A DNA stretch of 64,000 bases, from NCBI GenBank assembly GCA_002316015.1, contig DCCS01000045.1:68130-132129 (forward strand), in the 5' to 3' direction. The stretch is from Prevotellaceae bacterium UBA1075. GTDB taxonomy: Bacteria; Bacteroidota; Bacteroidia; Bacteroidales; Bacteroidaceae. Positions 25,145-33,814 of the stretch are shown piece after piece (within the stretch, counting starts at the first letter, position 1; every line of letters starts with the position of its first letter). A program made the position numbers and the translations under genes. Under the pieces are notes generated by a model. It was not told the origin of the DNA. It searched no databases and saw nothing but the letters and a program-made list of their open reading frames with translations.

Positions 25145-26440
25145 TCAGAGGACGGCATACTTCAGCACAAAGAGGACGGCCAAGATGACCATGCTTACCT
25201 TGAGCTCACGCCAGCGCCCCGTGAAGGTGCGCAGGAGCACATAGGTTATCAGGCTTACCAGAATGCCATCCGAGATGCTGTAGGTGAGCGGCATCAGGGC
25301 GATGCACACGAATGCGGGCACCGCGTCGGCGAAATCACCCAGGTGGAGCTTGGACACATCGGACATCATCATCACTCCCACAAGCACCAGCGCGGGGGCT
25401 GTGGCCTGGGCGGGGATGGCCAGGAACAGGGGCGCGAGGAAGAGTGCCAGCACGAAGCAGACAGCCGTGGTAAAGGAGGTGAGCCCGCTGCGCCCGCCCG
25501 CGTTCACGCCCGCCGCGCTCTCCACATAGGTGGTCACCGTGCTGGTGCCCAGCATGGCGCCCACCGTGGTGCCGATGGCATCGGCCATGAAGGCCTGGTT
25601 GAGGCGGGGGATATTGCCTTTCTCGTCCACCATGCCCGCGCGATGGCTCACGCCCAGGAGCGTCCCCATGGTGTCAAACATGTCGATGAACAGGAACGTG
25701 AGCACGCATATCGCCATGTCGAAACTGAGCACATGCCCCCACTCGAACTTCATCGCGATGGGAGCAAGGCTGGGTGGGACATCCAGCACGCTGCCGAAGT
25801 GGGTCACGCCCATGGGGATGCCTATCACGGTGGTCACCAGTATGCCTATGAGCAGGGCGCCGGTCACCTTCTTGATGAGCAGCACCGCGCTGAGCAGGAT
25901 GCCCACACAGGCCAGCAGCACAGCAGGGTCATGCAGGTTGCCCATGGTGACAAAGGTGGCCGGGCTGGACGACACGATACCCGCGTTCTTCAGCCCGATG
26001 AAAGCGATGAAAAAGCCTATGCCAGGCGAGATGGCGCGCCGAAGCACCAGAGGCATCGCGTCCACAATCTTCTGCCGCAGCCCCGTGGCGGTGATCAGAA
26101 TGAAGATGAGACCCTCGATGAACACCGCCGTGAGGGCAAACTGCCACGTGTAGCCCATGGTGAGCACCACGGTGTAGGCAAAGAAGGCGTTGAGTCCCAT
26201 GCCAGGGGCGAGGGCAAAGGGCAGTTTGGCATACAGAGCCATCACCAGGGTGGCCACAATCGAGGAGACGACCGTGGCGGTGAACACAGCCCCCTTGTCC
26301 ATACCGGCCTCGCCCAGGATGCTGGGATTGACGGCCAGGATATAAGCCATGGTGAGGAAGGTGGTAATGCCTGCCAGCACCTCACGCTTCACCGTCATGG
26401 ACGATGGAGCGAAACCGAATATCTTCTCTAACATATTCAT
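25145..26440 (-). CDS. NCS2-family purine permease (AzgA/PbuG-like)
   Basis: A 431-residue inner-membrane transporter of the AzgA branch of NCS2 (adenine/guanine/hypoxanthine:H+ symport). About twelve hydrophobic segments are visible. Family motifs are FLTMAYILAVNPSILGEAGM near the N terminus, LAPGMGLNAFFAYTVV (about 77-92), GAMLGTSTVTTYVESAAGVNAGGRSGLTS (about 265-293) and PALVLVGVMMM. Residue count fits the family. The gene starts 22 bp after a Tsx-like outer-membrane protein gene, giving a plausible two-membrane uptake route for nucleobases or nucleosides. Confidence 0.93.
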   Translation of the reverse strand: MNMLEKIFGFAPSSMTVKREVLAGITTFLTMAYILAVNPSILGEAGMDKGAVFTATVVSSIVATLVMALYAKLPFALAPGMGLNAFFAYTVVLTMGYTWQFALTAVFIEGLIFILITATGLRQKIVDAMPLVLRRAISPGIGFFIAFIGLKNAGIVSSSPATFVTMGNLHDPAVLLACVGILLSAVLLIKKVTGALLIGILVTTVIGIPMGVTHFGSVLDVPPSLAPIAMKFEWGHVLSFDMAICVLTFLFIDMFDTMGTLLGVSHRAGMVDEKGNIPRLNQAFMADAIGTTVGAMLGTSTVTTYVESAAGVNAGGRSGLTSFTTAVCFVLALFLAPLFLAIPAQATAPALVLVGVMMMSDVSKLHLGDFADAVPAFVCIALMPLTYSISDGILVSLITYVLLRTFTGRWRELKVSMVILAVLFVLKYAVL

Positions 26441-26462
26441 AACTCTTGTACGTTGCTGTTGG

Positions 26463-27278
26463 TCAGATGCTCCACTTGAGCGCGATGGTGGGGTTCCAGT
26501 AGAAGGAACGCTTCTTCTCGGCGGGATAGTTGTACCAGATAAAGTTGTTGCTCATCTCCCACTCCGTGCCGATGGAGAGTTTGTTGCCGTCCTTGTGGCG
26601 GTTCACGATGTTGAACCAGAACTGAGGTTCCGTGAGGAACACCAGGCCGCGCTGGTTACAGCCCGTCTTACCGCGATAAACATTCTTGGGAGTCTGCGCG
26701 TACCACAGGTCGGCAAATCCGCTGAAGGTGCACAGGTCATTGGCAAAGGTCAGGCCCCACACTGCGGTGGTCTGGAAACTCGCGTGGCCGTCAAGGCCGT
26801 TGTTGGCCTTGAGCATGTGCTTGTAAAGCGCCTGGAAGGTGAAGGTCTTGCGGAAGTCGGCGTTGTGCCACTGCAGCGCGGGACCCACCAGGATGGCCTG
26901 CTGGAAGGAGTTATACTGAGCCAGGCCACCATCATATTCCGCATGAGCCGTGAAGCTCACATTGGTGTCCTTGACCTTGGCAAAGGTAAAGTCACGGCTC
27001 ACCTCCCAGTAGGCGCCTATGACACCGCGCTTGTTGGAACCATTGTTGGCGCGCTGGCTGTCCATCTCCTTGCCATGATAGTCCATATCAATGAAGAAGA
27101 AGGTGCTTCCGAGTTTGTCTGCCTTGAAGAACTCCACGGTGGTGGTGATGGGCTGGCGGCCATCCTCGCTGTCGGGGTTGATGGGCTTGCCCAAGTCATA
27201 GTGCAGTTGGACATTCACCTGTGAAAAGGCTGCGACAGCCATCACTTGCGCCACGGCGCACAGGAACAGTTTTCTCAT
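26463..27278 (-). CDS. DUF5020 / Tsx-like outer-membrane channel protein
   Basis: A 271-residue outer-membrane beta-barrel protein. The start at 27278 gives the signal peptide MRKLFLCAVAQVMAVAAFSQ. Alternating amphipathic strands follow (VNVQLHYDLG, TTVEFFKAD, STFFFIDMDY) up to the C-terminal strand SFYWNPTIALKWSI. In Bacteroidales this family is called DUF5020 and resembles nucleoside-specific Tsx channels. Co-transcription with the NCS2 purine permease 22 bp downstream supports a nucleoside/nucleobase porin role (inference). I see no TAnnTTTG box upstream. Confidence 0.8.
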   Translation of the reverse strand: MRKLFLCAVAQVMAVAAFSQVNVQLHYDLGKPINPDSEDGRQPITTTVEFFKADKLGSTFFFIDMDYHGKEMDSQRANNGSNKRGVIGAYWEVSRDFTFAKVKDTNVSFTAHAEYDGGLAQYNSFQQAILVGPALQWHNADFRKTFTFQALYKHMLKANNGLDGHASFQTTAVWGLTFANDLCTFSGFADLWYAQTPKNVYRGKTGCNQRGLVFLTEPQFWFNIVNRHKDGNKLSIGTEWEMSNNFIWYNYPAEKKRSFYWNPTIALKWSI

Positions 27279-27324
27279 TTTCTTTGTGGTTTGTGATGAG
27301 TTAAAACGATTGGTTATATTGTCA

Positions 27325-27363
27325 GGCGCGCGGGACAGACTGCTTGCCCTCGCCCCGCGCGCC
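27325..27363 (-). terminator. hairpin downstream of the nitroreductase gene
   Basis: A perfect 10-bp inverted repeat (GGCGCGCGGG at 27325-27334, CCCGCGCGCC at 27354-27363), between the nitroreductase stop and the Tsx-like gene. On the minus strand only a weak T/A stretch follows (TGACAATATAA). Confidence 0.5.
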
Positions 27364-27431
27364 GTCCTGTCTTCTCGGGGCTGCCCCATGGTGTAACGTG
27401 AACACCGCCCGAGGCACCCTCCAAGGGTGTG

Positions 27432-27941
27432 TCAGAGGCGGCTCACTATGTCACCGAGTCCCTTGCGCTTCTTCAGGGGCTCCTCCAGTCCGTCCGCCGG
27501 ATGGCCCAGGGGCACGATTACAGCGGCCTCCTCGCTTTCCCGGAGCCCCAGCAGGTCATGCAGGCGCCGCGCGTCGAAGTTGCACACCCAGCACGAGCCA
27601 AGCCCCTGCTCGGTGGCCGCCAGGCAGATGTGCTCGGCCGCGATGGCCACATCGATGTTGCCATGGTGCTTGCCGTCACCACGCACCCACTCCTCATCGT
27701 GGCACACCACACATATTATATATACCGGCGCCTGCGCTATCCACTCGCGCTTGTAGCACGACTGCACCCGCGCCCTGGCCTCATCGCCCTGCACCACGAC
27801 AAACCTCCATGGCTGCAGGTTGACCGCCGAGGGCGCCAGACGGGCACACTCCAGGATATACTCCAGTTGGCTCTCACTTACAGGCTCGGCACTGTAAGCG
27901 CGCACCGAGAACCGCTGCTTGCATAATTCCAGAAAACTCAT
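27432..27941 (-). CDS. nitroreductase family protein
   Basis: A 169-residue FMN-dependent oxidoreductase. The start is fixed at MSFLELCKQRFSVRAY (27941) because the TATCTTTG box at 27963-27970 would overlap a longer version. FMN-binding features are RFSVRAY (about 10-16), ARLAPSAVNLQPWRFVVV (about 33-50), AAEHICLAATEQGLGSCWV (about 100-118) and VPLGHPAD. It is a short, single-domain member of the family; the substrate is unknown. Confidence 0.9.
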   Translation of the reverse strand: MSFLELCKQRFSVRAYSAEPVSESQLEYILECARLAPSAVNLQPWRFVVVQGDEARARVQSCYKREWIAQAPVYIICVVCHDEEWVRGDGKHHGNIDVAIAAEHICLAATEQGLGSCWVCNFDARRLHDLLGLRESEEAAVIVPLGHPADGLEEPLKKRKGLGDIVSRL

Positions 27942-27962
27942 ACTTCCGTTACAAAATTTTAG

Positions 27963-27970
27963 CAAAGATA
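27963..27970 (-). promoter_or_regulatory. TAnnTTTG promoter box of the nitroreductase gene
   Basis: Minus-strand TATCTTTG, 22 bp upstream of the chosen ATG at 27941. Confidence 0.55.
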
Positions 27971-28086
27971 ACCTTTTTTAATGGAAACCGCGTCACATTT
28001 CGGACACAACGTGGCCACATACCGCAATTATGGGGCAGAAAGGGCGAAAGGAATGCAAAAAGGGCGCGGAAGAGAGATTATAGGCG

Positions 28087-28094
28087 TACCTTTG
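28087..28094 (+). promoter_or_regulatory. TAnnTTTG promoter box of the SpoU methyltransferase gene
   Basis: TACCTTTG, 57 bp upstream of the ATG at 28151. It is divergent from the nitroreductase promoter. Confidence 0.55.
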
Positions 28095-28150
28095 CACCAC
28101 AAGGGCACGCGCACGCGTGAGGAAAGAAGTTGGACAAAAAGAACTGGGAC

Positions 28151-28957
28151 ATGCAGATTATAGAGACCGAGGACACCACCGACCCGCGCCTGGCGGCCTA
28201 CAGCACACTCACTGAGGCGCAGCTGCGCAACCGGCTGGAACCCGAAAAAGGTATCTTCATAGCCGAGAGCCCCAAGGTCATCAGGGTGGCGCTACAGGCG
28301 GGCTGCCAGCCTGTGTCGCTGCTGTGCGAGCGCAGGCACATCACCGGTGACGCGGCCGACATCGTGGAACGGATGGGCGACTGCCCCGTATATACGGGTA
28401 GCCGCGAGGCACTGAGCCGGCTCACCGGCTACACGCTCACGCGCGGTGTGCTGTGCGCCATGCGCCGCCCCGCCGGGCGAAGCGTGGAGGGGGTGTGCCA
28501 GGGGGCAAGCCGTGTCACGGTGATACACGGGGTGGTCGATTCCACCAACATCGGAGCCATATTCCGCTCGGCGGCTGCCCTGGGCATCGACGGCGTGCTG
28601 CTCACGCGCGACTCGTGCGACCCGCTGAACCGCCGTGCGGTGCGCGTGTCAATGGGCAGCGTGTTCCTGGTGCCCTGGGCCTGGGCCGACCAGCCTTACG
28701 ACAGTCTGCGCCAACTGGGGTTCAAGACGGTGGCCATGGCACTCACCCACCGCAGCATCACCCTCGACGACCCCTGCCTCACCGCCCAGGAGCGGCTGGC
28801 CATCGTGATGGGCACCGAGGGGGACGGACTGCCGGCGCAGGCCATCGAAGGGGCCGACTACGTGGCGCGCATCCCCATGCAGCATGGGGTGGACTCGCTC
28901 AATGTGGCCGCAGCCTCGGCCGTGGCCTTCTGGCAACTGCGCAAGCGCGGCCGCTGA
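28151..28957 (+). CDS. TrmH/SpoU-family RNA 2'-O-methyltransferase
   Basis: A 268-residue SPOUT methyltransferase that methylates ribose 2'-OH in rRNA or tRNA using SAM. The three SpoU motifs are present: motif 1 VVDSTNIGAIFRSAAALG (about 135-152), motif 2 IVMGTEGDGLP (about 218-228) and motif 3 MQHGVDSLNVAAASAVAFW (about 245-263). The N-terminal substrate-binding domain begins near residue 25 (LEPEKGIFIAESPKV). I use the ATG at 28151; a TTG at 28130 would give a longer form. The specific RNA target cannot be read from the sequence. A terminator follows at 28968-28989. Confidence 0.88.
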   Translation: MQIIETEDTTDPRLAAYSTLTEAQLRNRLEPEKGIFIAESPKVIRVALQAGCQPVSLLCERRHITGDAADIVERMGDCPVYTGSREALSRLTGYTLTRGVLCAMRRPAGRSVEGVCQGASRVTVIHGVVDSTNIGAIFRSAAALGIDGVLLTRDSCDPLNRRAVRVSMGSVFLVPWAWADQPYDSLRQLGFKTVAMALTHRSITLDDPCLTAQERLAIVMGTEGDGLPAQAIEGADYVARIPMQHGVDSLNVAAASAVAFWQLRKRGR

Positions 28958-28967
28958 CAGCCATTAC

Positions 28968-28989
28968 CGGCAAGAGGCTTTGCCGTTTT
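28968..28989 (+). terminator. terminator of the SpoU methyltransferase gene
   Basis: CGGCAA / TTGCCG stem with a six-base loop, immediately followed by TTTT, 10 bp after the stop. Confidence 0.6.
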
Positions 28990-29103
28990 GCGGTCGCACG
29001 TTCCTGGGGTTGTATGGTCTTGGGGCTTTGTGATTGTTGTATGGCACGCGTCTTTTGCAGTCCGGCATACCCACGAAGCCCTTCCGCCGGCACTCGCGGC
29101 CAG

Positions 29104-29976
29104 CTACCTCACGGGAGGCATGGGCGCGAAGCAGCGGGACACGAAGGGCAGGGCCAGGCGCAGGGAATAGTGCCAGTACTCCCAGTTGTGCACCCCGTTA
29201 CGCACACGGAACTCATGGCGCACGCCCTTGTCACGCATCAGCTGATGCATGGCGGCGTTGACATCAAACAGGAAGTCATCGTCGCCGCAGTCCAAGAACC
29301 ACCCTACCGTGCGCAACTTCCCCAGCGTAGCCTCATCGGCCTCGCGCATGAACCGTATGGTGGAGAGGCGGTTGACCGCCTCGCGGGTGCGGTAAAGGCA
29401 GTCCTGCCTGTCCTGTGGCTCCTCCTTGAAGTCATCACACGCGAGCCACGCGCTCATCGCGAAACACGCGCAGAAGAGCTCCGGGTGACGCTGGCAATAC
29501 GAGACACTCCCGCCACCGCCCATGGAGAGTCCCATCACGGCACGGTGTCCCTTGTCGGCCACCACGCGGTACTTCTCCTCCATCTGCGGCATGAGTTCCT
29601 GGAAGAAGAAGTCCTCATAGTTCCACCCCTGCATGTTGAAGTATCCGCACTGTGTGTTCCGCACGTCGGGCCCGCCCGCATTGGGCATCACAATCACCAT
29701 CCCGTCGGCCTCGCCCGAGGCTACCAGTTCATCGGCCACCAGGTTCATGCCGCCCTTGTCCAGCCAGGCGGTGTAGTCATCGCTCAGCCCGTGCAGCAGG
29801 TACACCACGGGGTACATCCGCTCCTCCTTGCCGAATCCATCGGGCAGATACACGTTACACTTCACCCATGTGCCGAGCACCTTGCTCCGCACCGAGTCGG
29901 TCACCACATGGCCGGCACGCGCCGCGCCCCACTGCGCAAGCAGCAGGAGCAGCAAGACAAGTCTTCTCATCCTCAT
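29104..29976 (-). CDS. secreted esterase (esterase D / putative esterase family)
   Basis: A 290-residue secreted alpha/beta-hydrolase of the PF00756 'putative esterase' family. The start at 29976 precedes a signal peptide (RRLVLLLLLLAQWGAARAG). VVYLLHGLSDDYTAW holds the oxyanion region (about 55-69). The nucleophile elbow MGLSMGGGGSVSY is near residue 150, the acid DCGDDDFLFD near 240 and the catalytic His in GVHNWEYWHYSL near 272. Homologues include tributyrin esterases, feruloyl esterases and mycolyltransferase-like enzymes. It is the last gene of a four-gene minus-strand run with a transglutaminase-like lipoprotein, an O-antigen-ligase-like protein and signal peptidase I. Confidence 0.85.
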   Translation of the reverse strand: MRMRRLVLLLLLLAQWGAARAGHVVTDSVRSKVLGTWVKCNVYLPDGFGKEERMYPVVYLLHGLSDDYTAWLDKGGMNLVADELVASGEADGMVIVMPNAGGPDVRNTQCGYFNMQGWNYEDFFFQELMPQMEEKYRVVADKGHRAVMGLSMGGGGSVSYCQRHPELFCACFAMSAWLACDDFKEEPQDRQDCLYRTREAVNRLSTIRFMREADEATLGKLRTVGWFLDCGDDDFLFDVNAAMHQLMRDKGVRHEFRVRNGVHNWEYWHYSLRLALPFVSRCFAPMPPVR

Positions 29977-30048
29977 TTCTCTTAACTCGTTTTGTTTGTG
30001 ATTTTTCTCTGCATGCCTGCCGCGCCACTCCACCGCATGACCATACGC

Positions 30049-32013
30049 TCACCACCACACCTGCCGCCCGTTCTCGCAAGTGAACGGCCGCACATCGTTT
30101 CCGCGCGTCCTGTCACGCAGCAGATAAAGCCCATGGGGGGACATGTGGCTGAACTTGAGCCAGGGGTGTTCCGCCCGCCGGGTGTCCATCAGCGTCCATC
30201 CCTTGTCCTTCCAGCAATAGAGCTGGTATATGCCTCCCGGCTCAATGGTGTTCCCGTCGCCCCTGAACACGTAATAGATGCGCCCCACGCTCACGGGCCG
30301 CCCGAAGTCCATGCCCACCCAGCCATACCGGTGGAAGGGCGCGTCGAAGAATGTGAGCACATCCCCGTCAAACACGCTCTCGCGCCTGTAGCCATACTCC
30401 CTGAAGGAACCCTCGGTACCTATGACGCTCCCGCTGAGCCGCTTGCCTGTCCCGCGCTCGAAGAACTGCATCTCGGCCATGTTGCAGTGCGTGAGCGGGC
30501 GGTCCTGCTTGTATCGCCAGTAGCGGTAGGCGGGCACGGTGTCGGGCACCAGGAACTCGCGCCCGTAAGCGTGGCCGTCGGTGATGGTGGCCAAGGTGTG
30601 GTAACTGGCCGAGTCGGTGCTGTTGGACGCCTGCAGCTCCCCGCCCTCGATGCGGCACATGACCTCATAGACGTAGTCGAGTGCGGGAAAGCGCCTGTGG
30701 GCCGTGACCTGCTCGGCGCCCCTGGCGCACGTGCCCACCCGCCGCACGCTCCCGTCATGCCCGAGCACAAAGGGCAAGCCCAGGATTTCCCTGCTTCCAT
30801 CGGAACGGTAGCGCAGGGGGATGTAGAGCACATCGCGCCCCATGTCCCTGAACGTGGCCTTCCCCCTCTTCACCTCGGCATAGGCCACGGGTGCCCAGCC
30901 CTTGGTGTCAAAGACAGCCAGATAGACATAACTGCCGTGACGCGCCCTGACGGGCAGGGTCACATCACAGCACCTGACGTAATGGCTGGTCACATCACGC
31001 ATGAACACGTTGCGGAAGAACCGGGGGACAAACTTCTCGCGTCTGTTGAGACGCCTGATCTCCTGGTTCTGGGCATAGGTGCTGCGGTAAGCCTTGGGCA
31101 TCTTCTCGTCGGGCTTGTGTTCCTCGCCCGGCTGGGTGCAGATGCCTGTGAAGGGCACTTCGCGCCCCTCGTTGGTGAGCACCACATTCCACGAGTGCCC
31201 CTTGTCGCGGTAAGCCCAATGGGGTGTGAAATCCTCCACCACGGGGATGCCCTGGCTGCGCAGCAGCGTGGTGGCCAGGAGCACATAGAAGTCACAGTTG
31301 CCCATGGGCAGGCGCACGGCATCCTCCACGCGTATGTTCTGGAACTCAATGTTGGCCGCGTGGTCGGGATCCATAAATTCCCGCAGGTTGGCGTTGACCA
31401 CCTGGGCGGCCTTCAGGGCCGAGTGGGCATACTGGTCACACCACTCAAGCTGCTCCAGCCCCTGGCACTGGAAGCCGCGCATGCGCGTGCGCCAGTCATC
31501 GAGCAATTGCAACTCACAGGTCTTGTAGGGCAGCAGCCACTCGCAGAACTCCTCGAAACTGAGATGGCGCGCCCACCTGCCCTGCCTCCAGCAGCGGAAG
31601 GCATCGTCAATGTTGCGTATGAGATAGTCGGCTGTCACCACCCTGCTGTCAAACACCTTGCCCACCTGCTGGATTCCGCACCGCGCGGCGCAGGCGTTTA
31701 TGGAGTCGCGCAACTGCTCGTACCTGCAGCCCTTCATGCGTACGCACAACTCTGCCACCTGGCACGAGTAGGACACCACCGAGTCGGTATCGGCGTAGGA
31801 GTAATGGCCCGGCATGTTCTCTACCAGGTAACGTGCGGCCCGGAGCTTGAGCGAGTCACCCGCGTAATGGGTGAGCACCCGCTCGAGCTGCGCACGGTTG
31901 TCACCCGCAAACTGGAGGGCTTCCTCCAGCCTGCGGTCCTCGCCTCCCCTTGCACAACAGCCCAGCACAAGCGGCAGCAGCACAAGAAGCATCACACGCC
32001 CGATTATCCTCAT
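30049..32013 (-). CDS. transglutaminase-like lipoprotein with C-terminal discoidin-like region
   Basis: A 654-residue lipoprotein. The start at 32013 gives a signal peptide with lipobox (LVLLPLVLGC, then CARGGEDR); 32034 is an alternative start. The region about 190-330 has the transglutaminase-like Cys-His core: MGNCDFYVLLATTLLRSQGIPVVEDF with the likely nucleophile Cys, then GHSWNVVL with the His. A beta-rich C-terminal part (about 500-640) contains a discoidin-like segment (GWVGMDFGRPVSVGRIYYVF) and CNMAEMQFFERG. Such proteins are found in Bacteroidales envelopes; they may be cysteine proteases or amidases rather than cross-linkers. The gene lies 31 bp after the O-antigen-ligase-like gene and 72 bp before the esterase gene. 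Confidence 0.75.
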   Translation of the reverse strand: MRIIGRVMLLVLLPLVLGCCARGGEDRRLEEALQFAGDNRAQLERVLTHYAGDSLKLRAARYLVENMPGHYSYADTDSVVSYSCQVAELCVRMKGCRYEQLRDSINACAARCGIQQVGKVFDSRVVTADYLIRNIDDAFRCWRQGRWARHLSFEEFCEWLLPYKTCELQLLDDWRTRMRGFQCQGLEQLEWCDQYAHSALKAAQVVNANLREFMDPDHAANIEFQNIRVEDAVRLPMGNCDFYVLLATTLLRSQGIPVVEDFTPHWAYRDKGHSWNVVLTNEGREVPFTGICTQPGEEHKPDEKMPKAYRSTYAQNQEIRRLNRREKFVPRFFRNVFMRDVTSHYVRCCDVTLPVRARHGSYVYLAVFDTKGWAPVAYAEVKRGKATFRDMGRDVLYIPLRYRSDGSREILGLPFVLGHDGSVRRVGTCARGAEQVTAHRRFPALDYVYEVMCRIEGGELQASNSTDSASYHTLATITDGHAYGREFLVPDTVPAYRYWRYKQDRPLTHCNMAEMQFFERGTGKRLSGSVIGTEGSFREYGYRRESVFDGDVLTFFDAPFHRYGWVGMDFGRPVSVGRIYYVFRGDGNTIEPGGIYQLYCWKDKGWTLMDTRRAEHPWLKFSHMSPHGLYLLRDRTRGNDVRPFTCENGRQVWW

Positions 32014-32044
32014 ATCTATTCTTATAACATCCACACGCCCGCTT

Positions 32045-33814
32045 TTATTGTTCCATTATGCAACTCTTCGCCTCCCTCCTTATCTCCATGTCCAGCGGCG
32101 AGTCGCTCCGGGCGGGCAAGGACAGGATCACGCGTGCCACCCGTCTGGCGCGCGCCACCTGCCCGCTCTGCCTGTAGAGGCGCATGAGGCAGAGCAGCGG
32201 GTACAGGCGCGCCGGGCTCTGGGCATGCGCCTGCCAGTAGGCGCGCTCCGCATGGGCGGGGGCATGCAGATGGCGGTAGTTGTGGCCACGAAGCACATGC
32301 AGCATGGGGGCGTTGCTCACCAGCGCCCCCTGGGCGAGCAGGTGGTTGCTCTCATTGTACCTGCCACAGGAAGCCAGCATCTGGCCATAGCGGAACAGGA
32401 ACTGCGCGTCGTGCCGCATGAGGGGCAGCAGGCTCTCATACTGGGGCAACAGGCGGGGACTGTCGCGCCCGACTATCAAGCGGCTCTGGGCTGTGGCACG
32501 CACCCTTTCCCGGACAGGACAAAACACAAGAAACGCCGATAAAACCGCAAAGACAGCCATGGAGAAAGCCAGTCCCACACCACCGCGCGGGCCTGCGGGA
32601 AGGTCATGGGGAGCGGGTGCCACAGCCGTACTGGCCGCCTGTGCCGACAGCAGGACAAGCAACAACTGGAAGGGAAGCAACTGGAAAGGATAGGAGAAAA
32701 GCGAGACAACCAGGACTCCCAGGAGCGCAAGGGCGAGAGCCGGGCTGCACCGCCACAACCGCCAGAGCACCGCCGAGGCGGACGACACGGCAAGCAGGAG
32801 CCCCACCAGACCCTGTTCCACCGCCACGCACATGCCGTCGCACAGGGCGTACTCGATGGTGCCCGCATGGCAGGTGAGTGCAAACGGGAGATGCTGGTGG
32901 AGCGCGGCCGCACCCTGCCCGTACGCGCCGAAAAACGTCCCGATTCCACTGCCAAAGACAGGATGGCGTGCCACAAGGTACGATGAAACGGCATAAAACA
33001 GCACGCGCCCTTCAGACGAGCCTCGCTTCATGAAGTACAGCAACAAGCCGCCCACAACGGCAATTCCCAGCACATAGAGGCGCATCCGCGATGACATGCG
33101 CGGCCATGTGGCCACCAGCAGGCACACAACCGCGCCCGTCAGCGCGGCACGGCTCCATCCCAGGGGAAGCATGAGGGAGCAGAGTGCCAGGGTGGCCATG
33201 AAAAGGGCACGGCATGCCCAGGAAAGGCGTGCATGCCCCGGTGAAACAGGATAAAAGAAACGGTAAAAACCCAGGCACAGCCCCACAAGGAAGACAGCCG
33301 AGCAGGGGCCGGGATTGGGGAACGTGCCCGTAAACGGGAAGTCGGCATGACGGCTGCCGCCGCAGAGCAGCTGGGACAGGCAGAGCAGGCACTGCACGAC
33401 GGCAAACAAAGCCACCACGCCCTCGGTGGCCGTCACGGAAGGCACGGCATACGAGAACAGCAGGCGCAGAGCGGCGTACAAGGCCGCCAGCGACACGCTC
33501 CTGAGCACAGCAGGCAGGCAGGGCACTTCGGGCGTGCCGCACCAGGCGCGCAGCAGCACATAGAGCAGCCACATGCCCAGCAGGCCATCGATGGCCGTGA
33601 GGCGCATGCGGCACCCGCCGGCGATGAAAAGCGGCAGACCTGCCACAGCCAGCAGTCCGCCCGCCACGGGCACGGCCACATCGGCCGTGCAGAAGCCCGT
33701 GCCCACAGGAAAGAGCATCAGCACCAGCACAGCCAGCAACGCGGCCAGGGGAACCAGCACGCGCATCCGCGACCCGCACGGCCGGCAGCCGGCCACCCAC
33801 TCCCGTACGCTCAT
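32045..33814 (-). CDS. O-antigen-ligase-like (Wzy_C) membrane protein with TPR tail
   Basis: A 589-residue polytopic membrane protein with about eleven hydrophobic helices in residues 15-450. The start at 33814 is supported by an ATGA overlap with the lepB stop. The Wzy_C-type core contains FTGTFPNPGPCSAVFLVG (about 160-177), a GWSRAALTGAVVCLL segment and the HPVFGSGIGTFFGAYGQG loop (about 295-312) followed by VEQGLVGLLLA. Residues about 460-589 look like TPR-type helices (LFRYGQMLASCGRYNESNHLL, HAERAYWQAHAQSP). Wzy_C proteins transfer or polymerise glycans in the periplasm; a TPR tail implies a protein partner. No typical LPS cluster genes adjoin, so an acceptor other than lipid A is possible. 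Confidence 0.8.
   Translation of the reverse strand: MSVREWVAGCRPCGSRMRVLVPLAALLAVLVLMLFPVGTGFCTADVAVPVAGGLLAVAGLPLFIAGGCRMRLTAIDGLLGMWLLYVLLRAWCGTPEVPCLPAVLRSVSLAALYAALRLLFSYAVPSVTATEGVVALFAVVQCLLCLSQLLCGGSRHADFPFTGTFPNPGPCSAVFLVGLCLGFYRFFYPVSPGHARLSWACRALFMATLALCSLMLPLGWSRAALTGAVVCLLVATWPRMSSRMRLYVLGIAVVGGLLLYFMKRGSSEGRVLFYAVSSYLVARHPVFGSGIGTFFGAYGQGAAALHQHLPFALTCHAGTIEYALCDGMCVAVEQGLVGLLLAVSSASAVLWRLWRCSPALALALLGVLVVSLFSYPFQLLPFQLLLVLLSAQAASTAVAPAPHDLPAGPRGGVGLAFSMAVFAVLSAFLVFCPVRERVRATAQSRLIVGRDSPRLLPQYESLLPLMRHDAQFLFRYGQMLASCGRYNESNHLLAQGALVSNAPMLHVLRGHNYRHLHAPAHAERAYWQAHAQSPARLYPLLCLMRLYRQSGQVARARRVARVILSLPARSDSPLDMEIRREAKSCIMEQ

Noticed and set aside
27279..27431. Purine riboswitch ahead of the nucleoside-channel/permease genes
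   Set aside because: The conserved purine-riboswitch core is not present; the visible structure is a GC-rich hairpin fitting a terminator of the upstream gene.
28958..29103. Possible tRNA or small RNA between convergent genes
   Set aside because: No cloverleaf-compatible arms or TTC loop could be found; only a terminator hairpin is supported.
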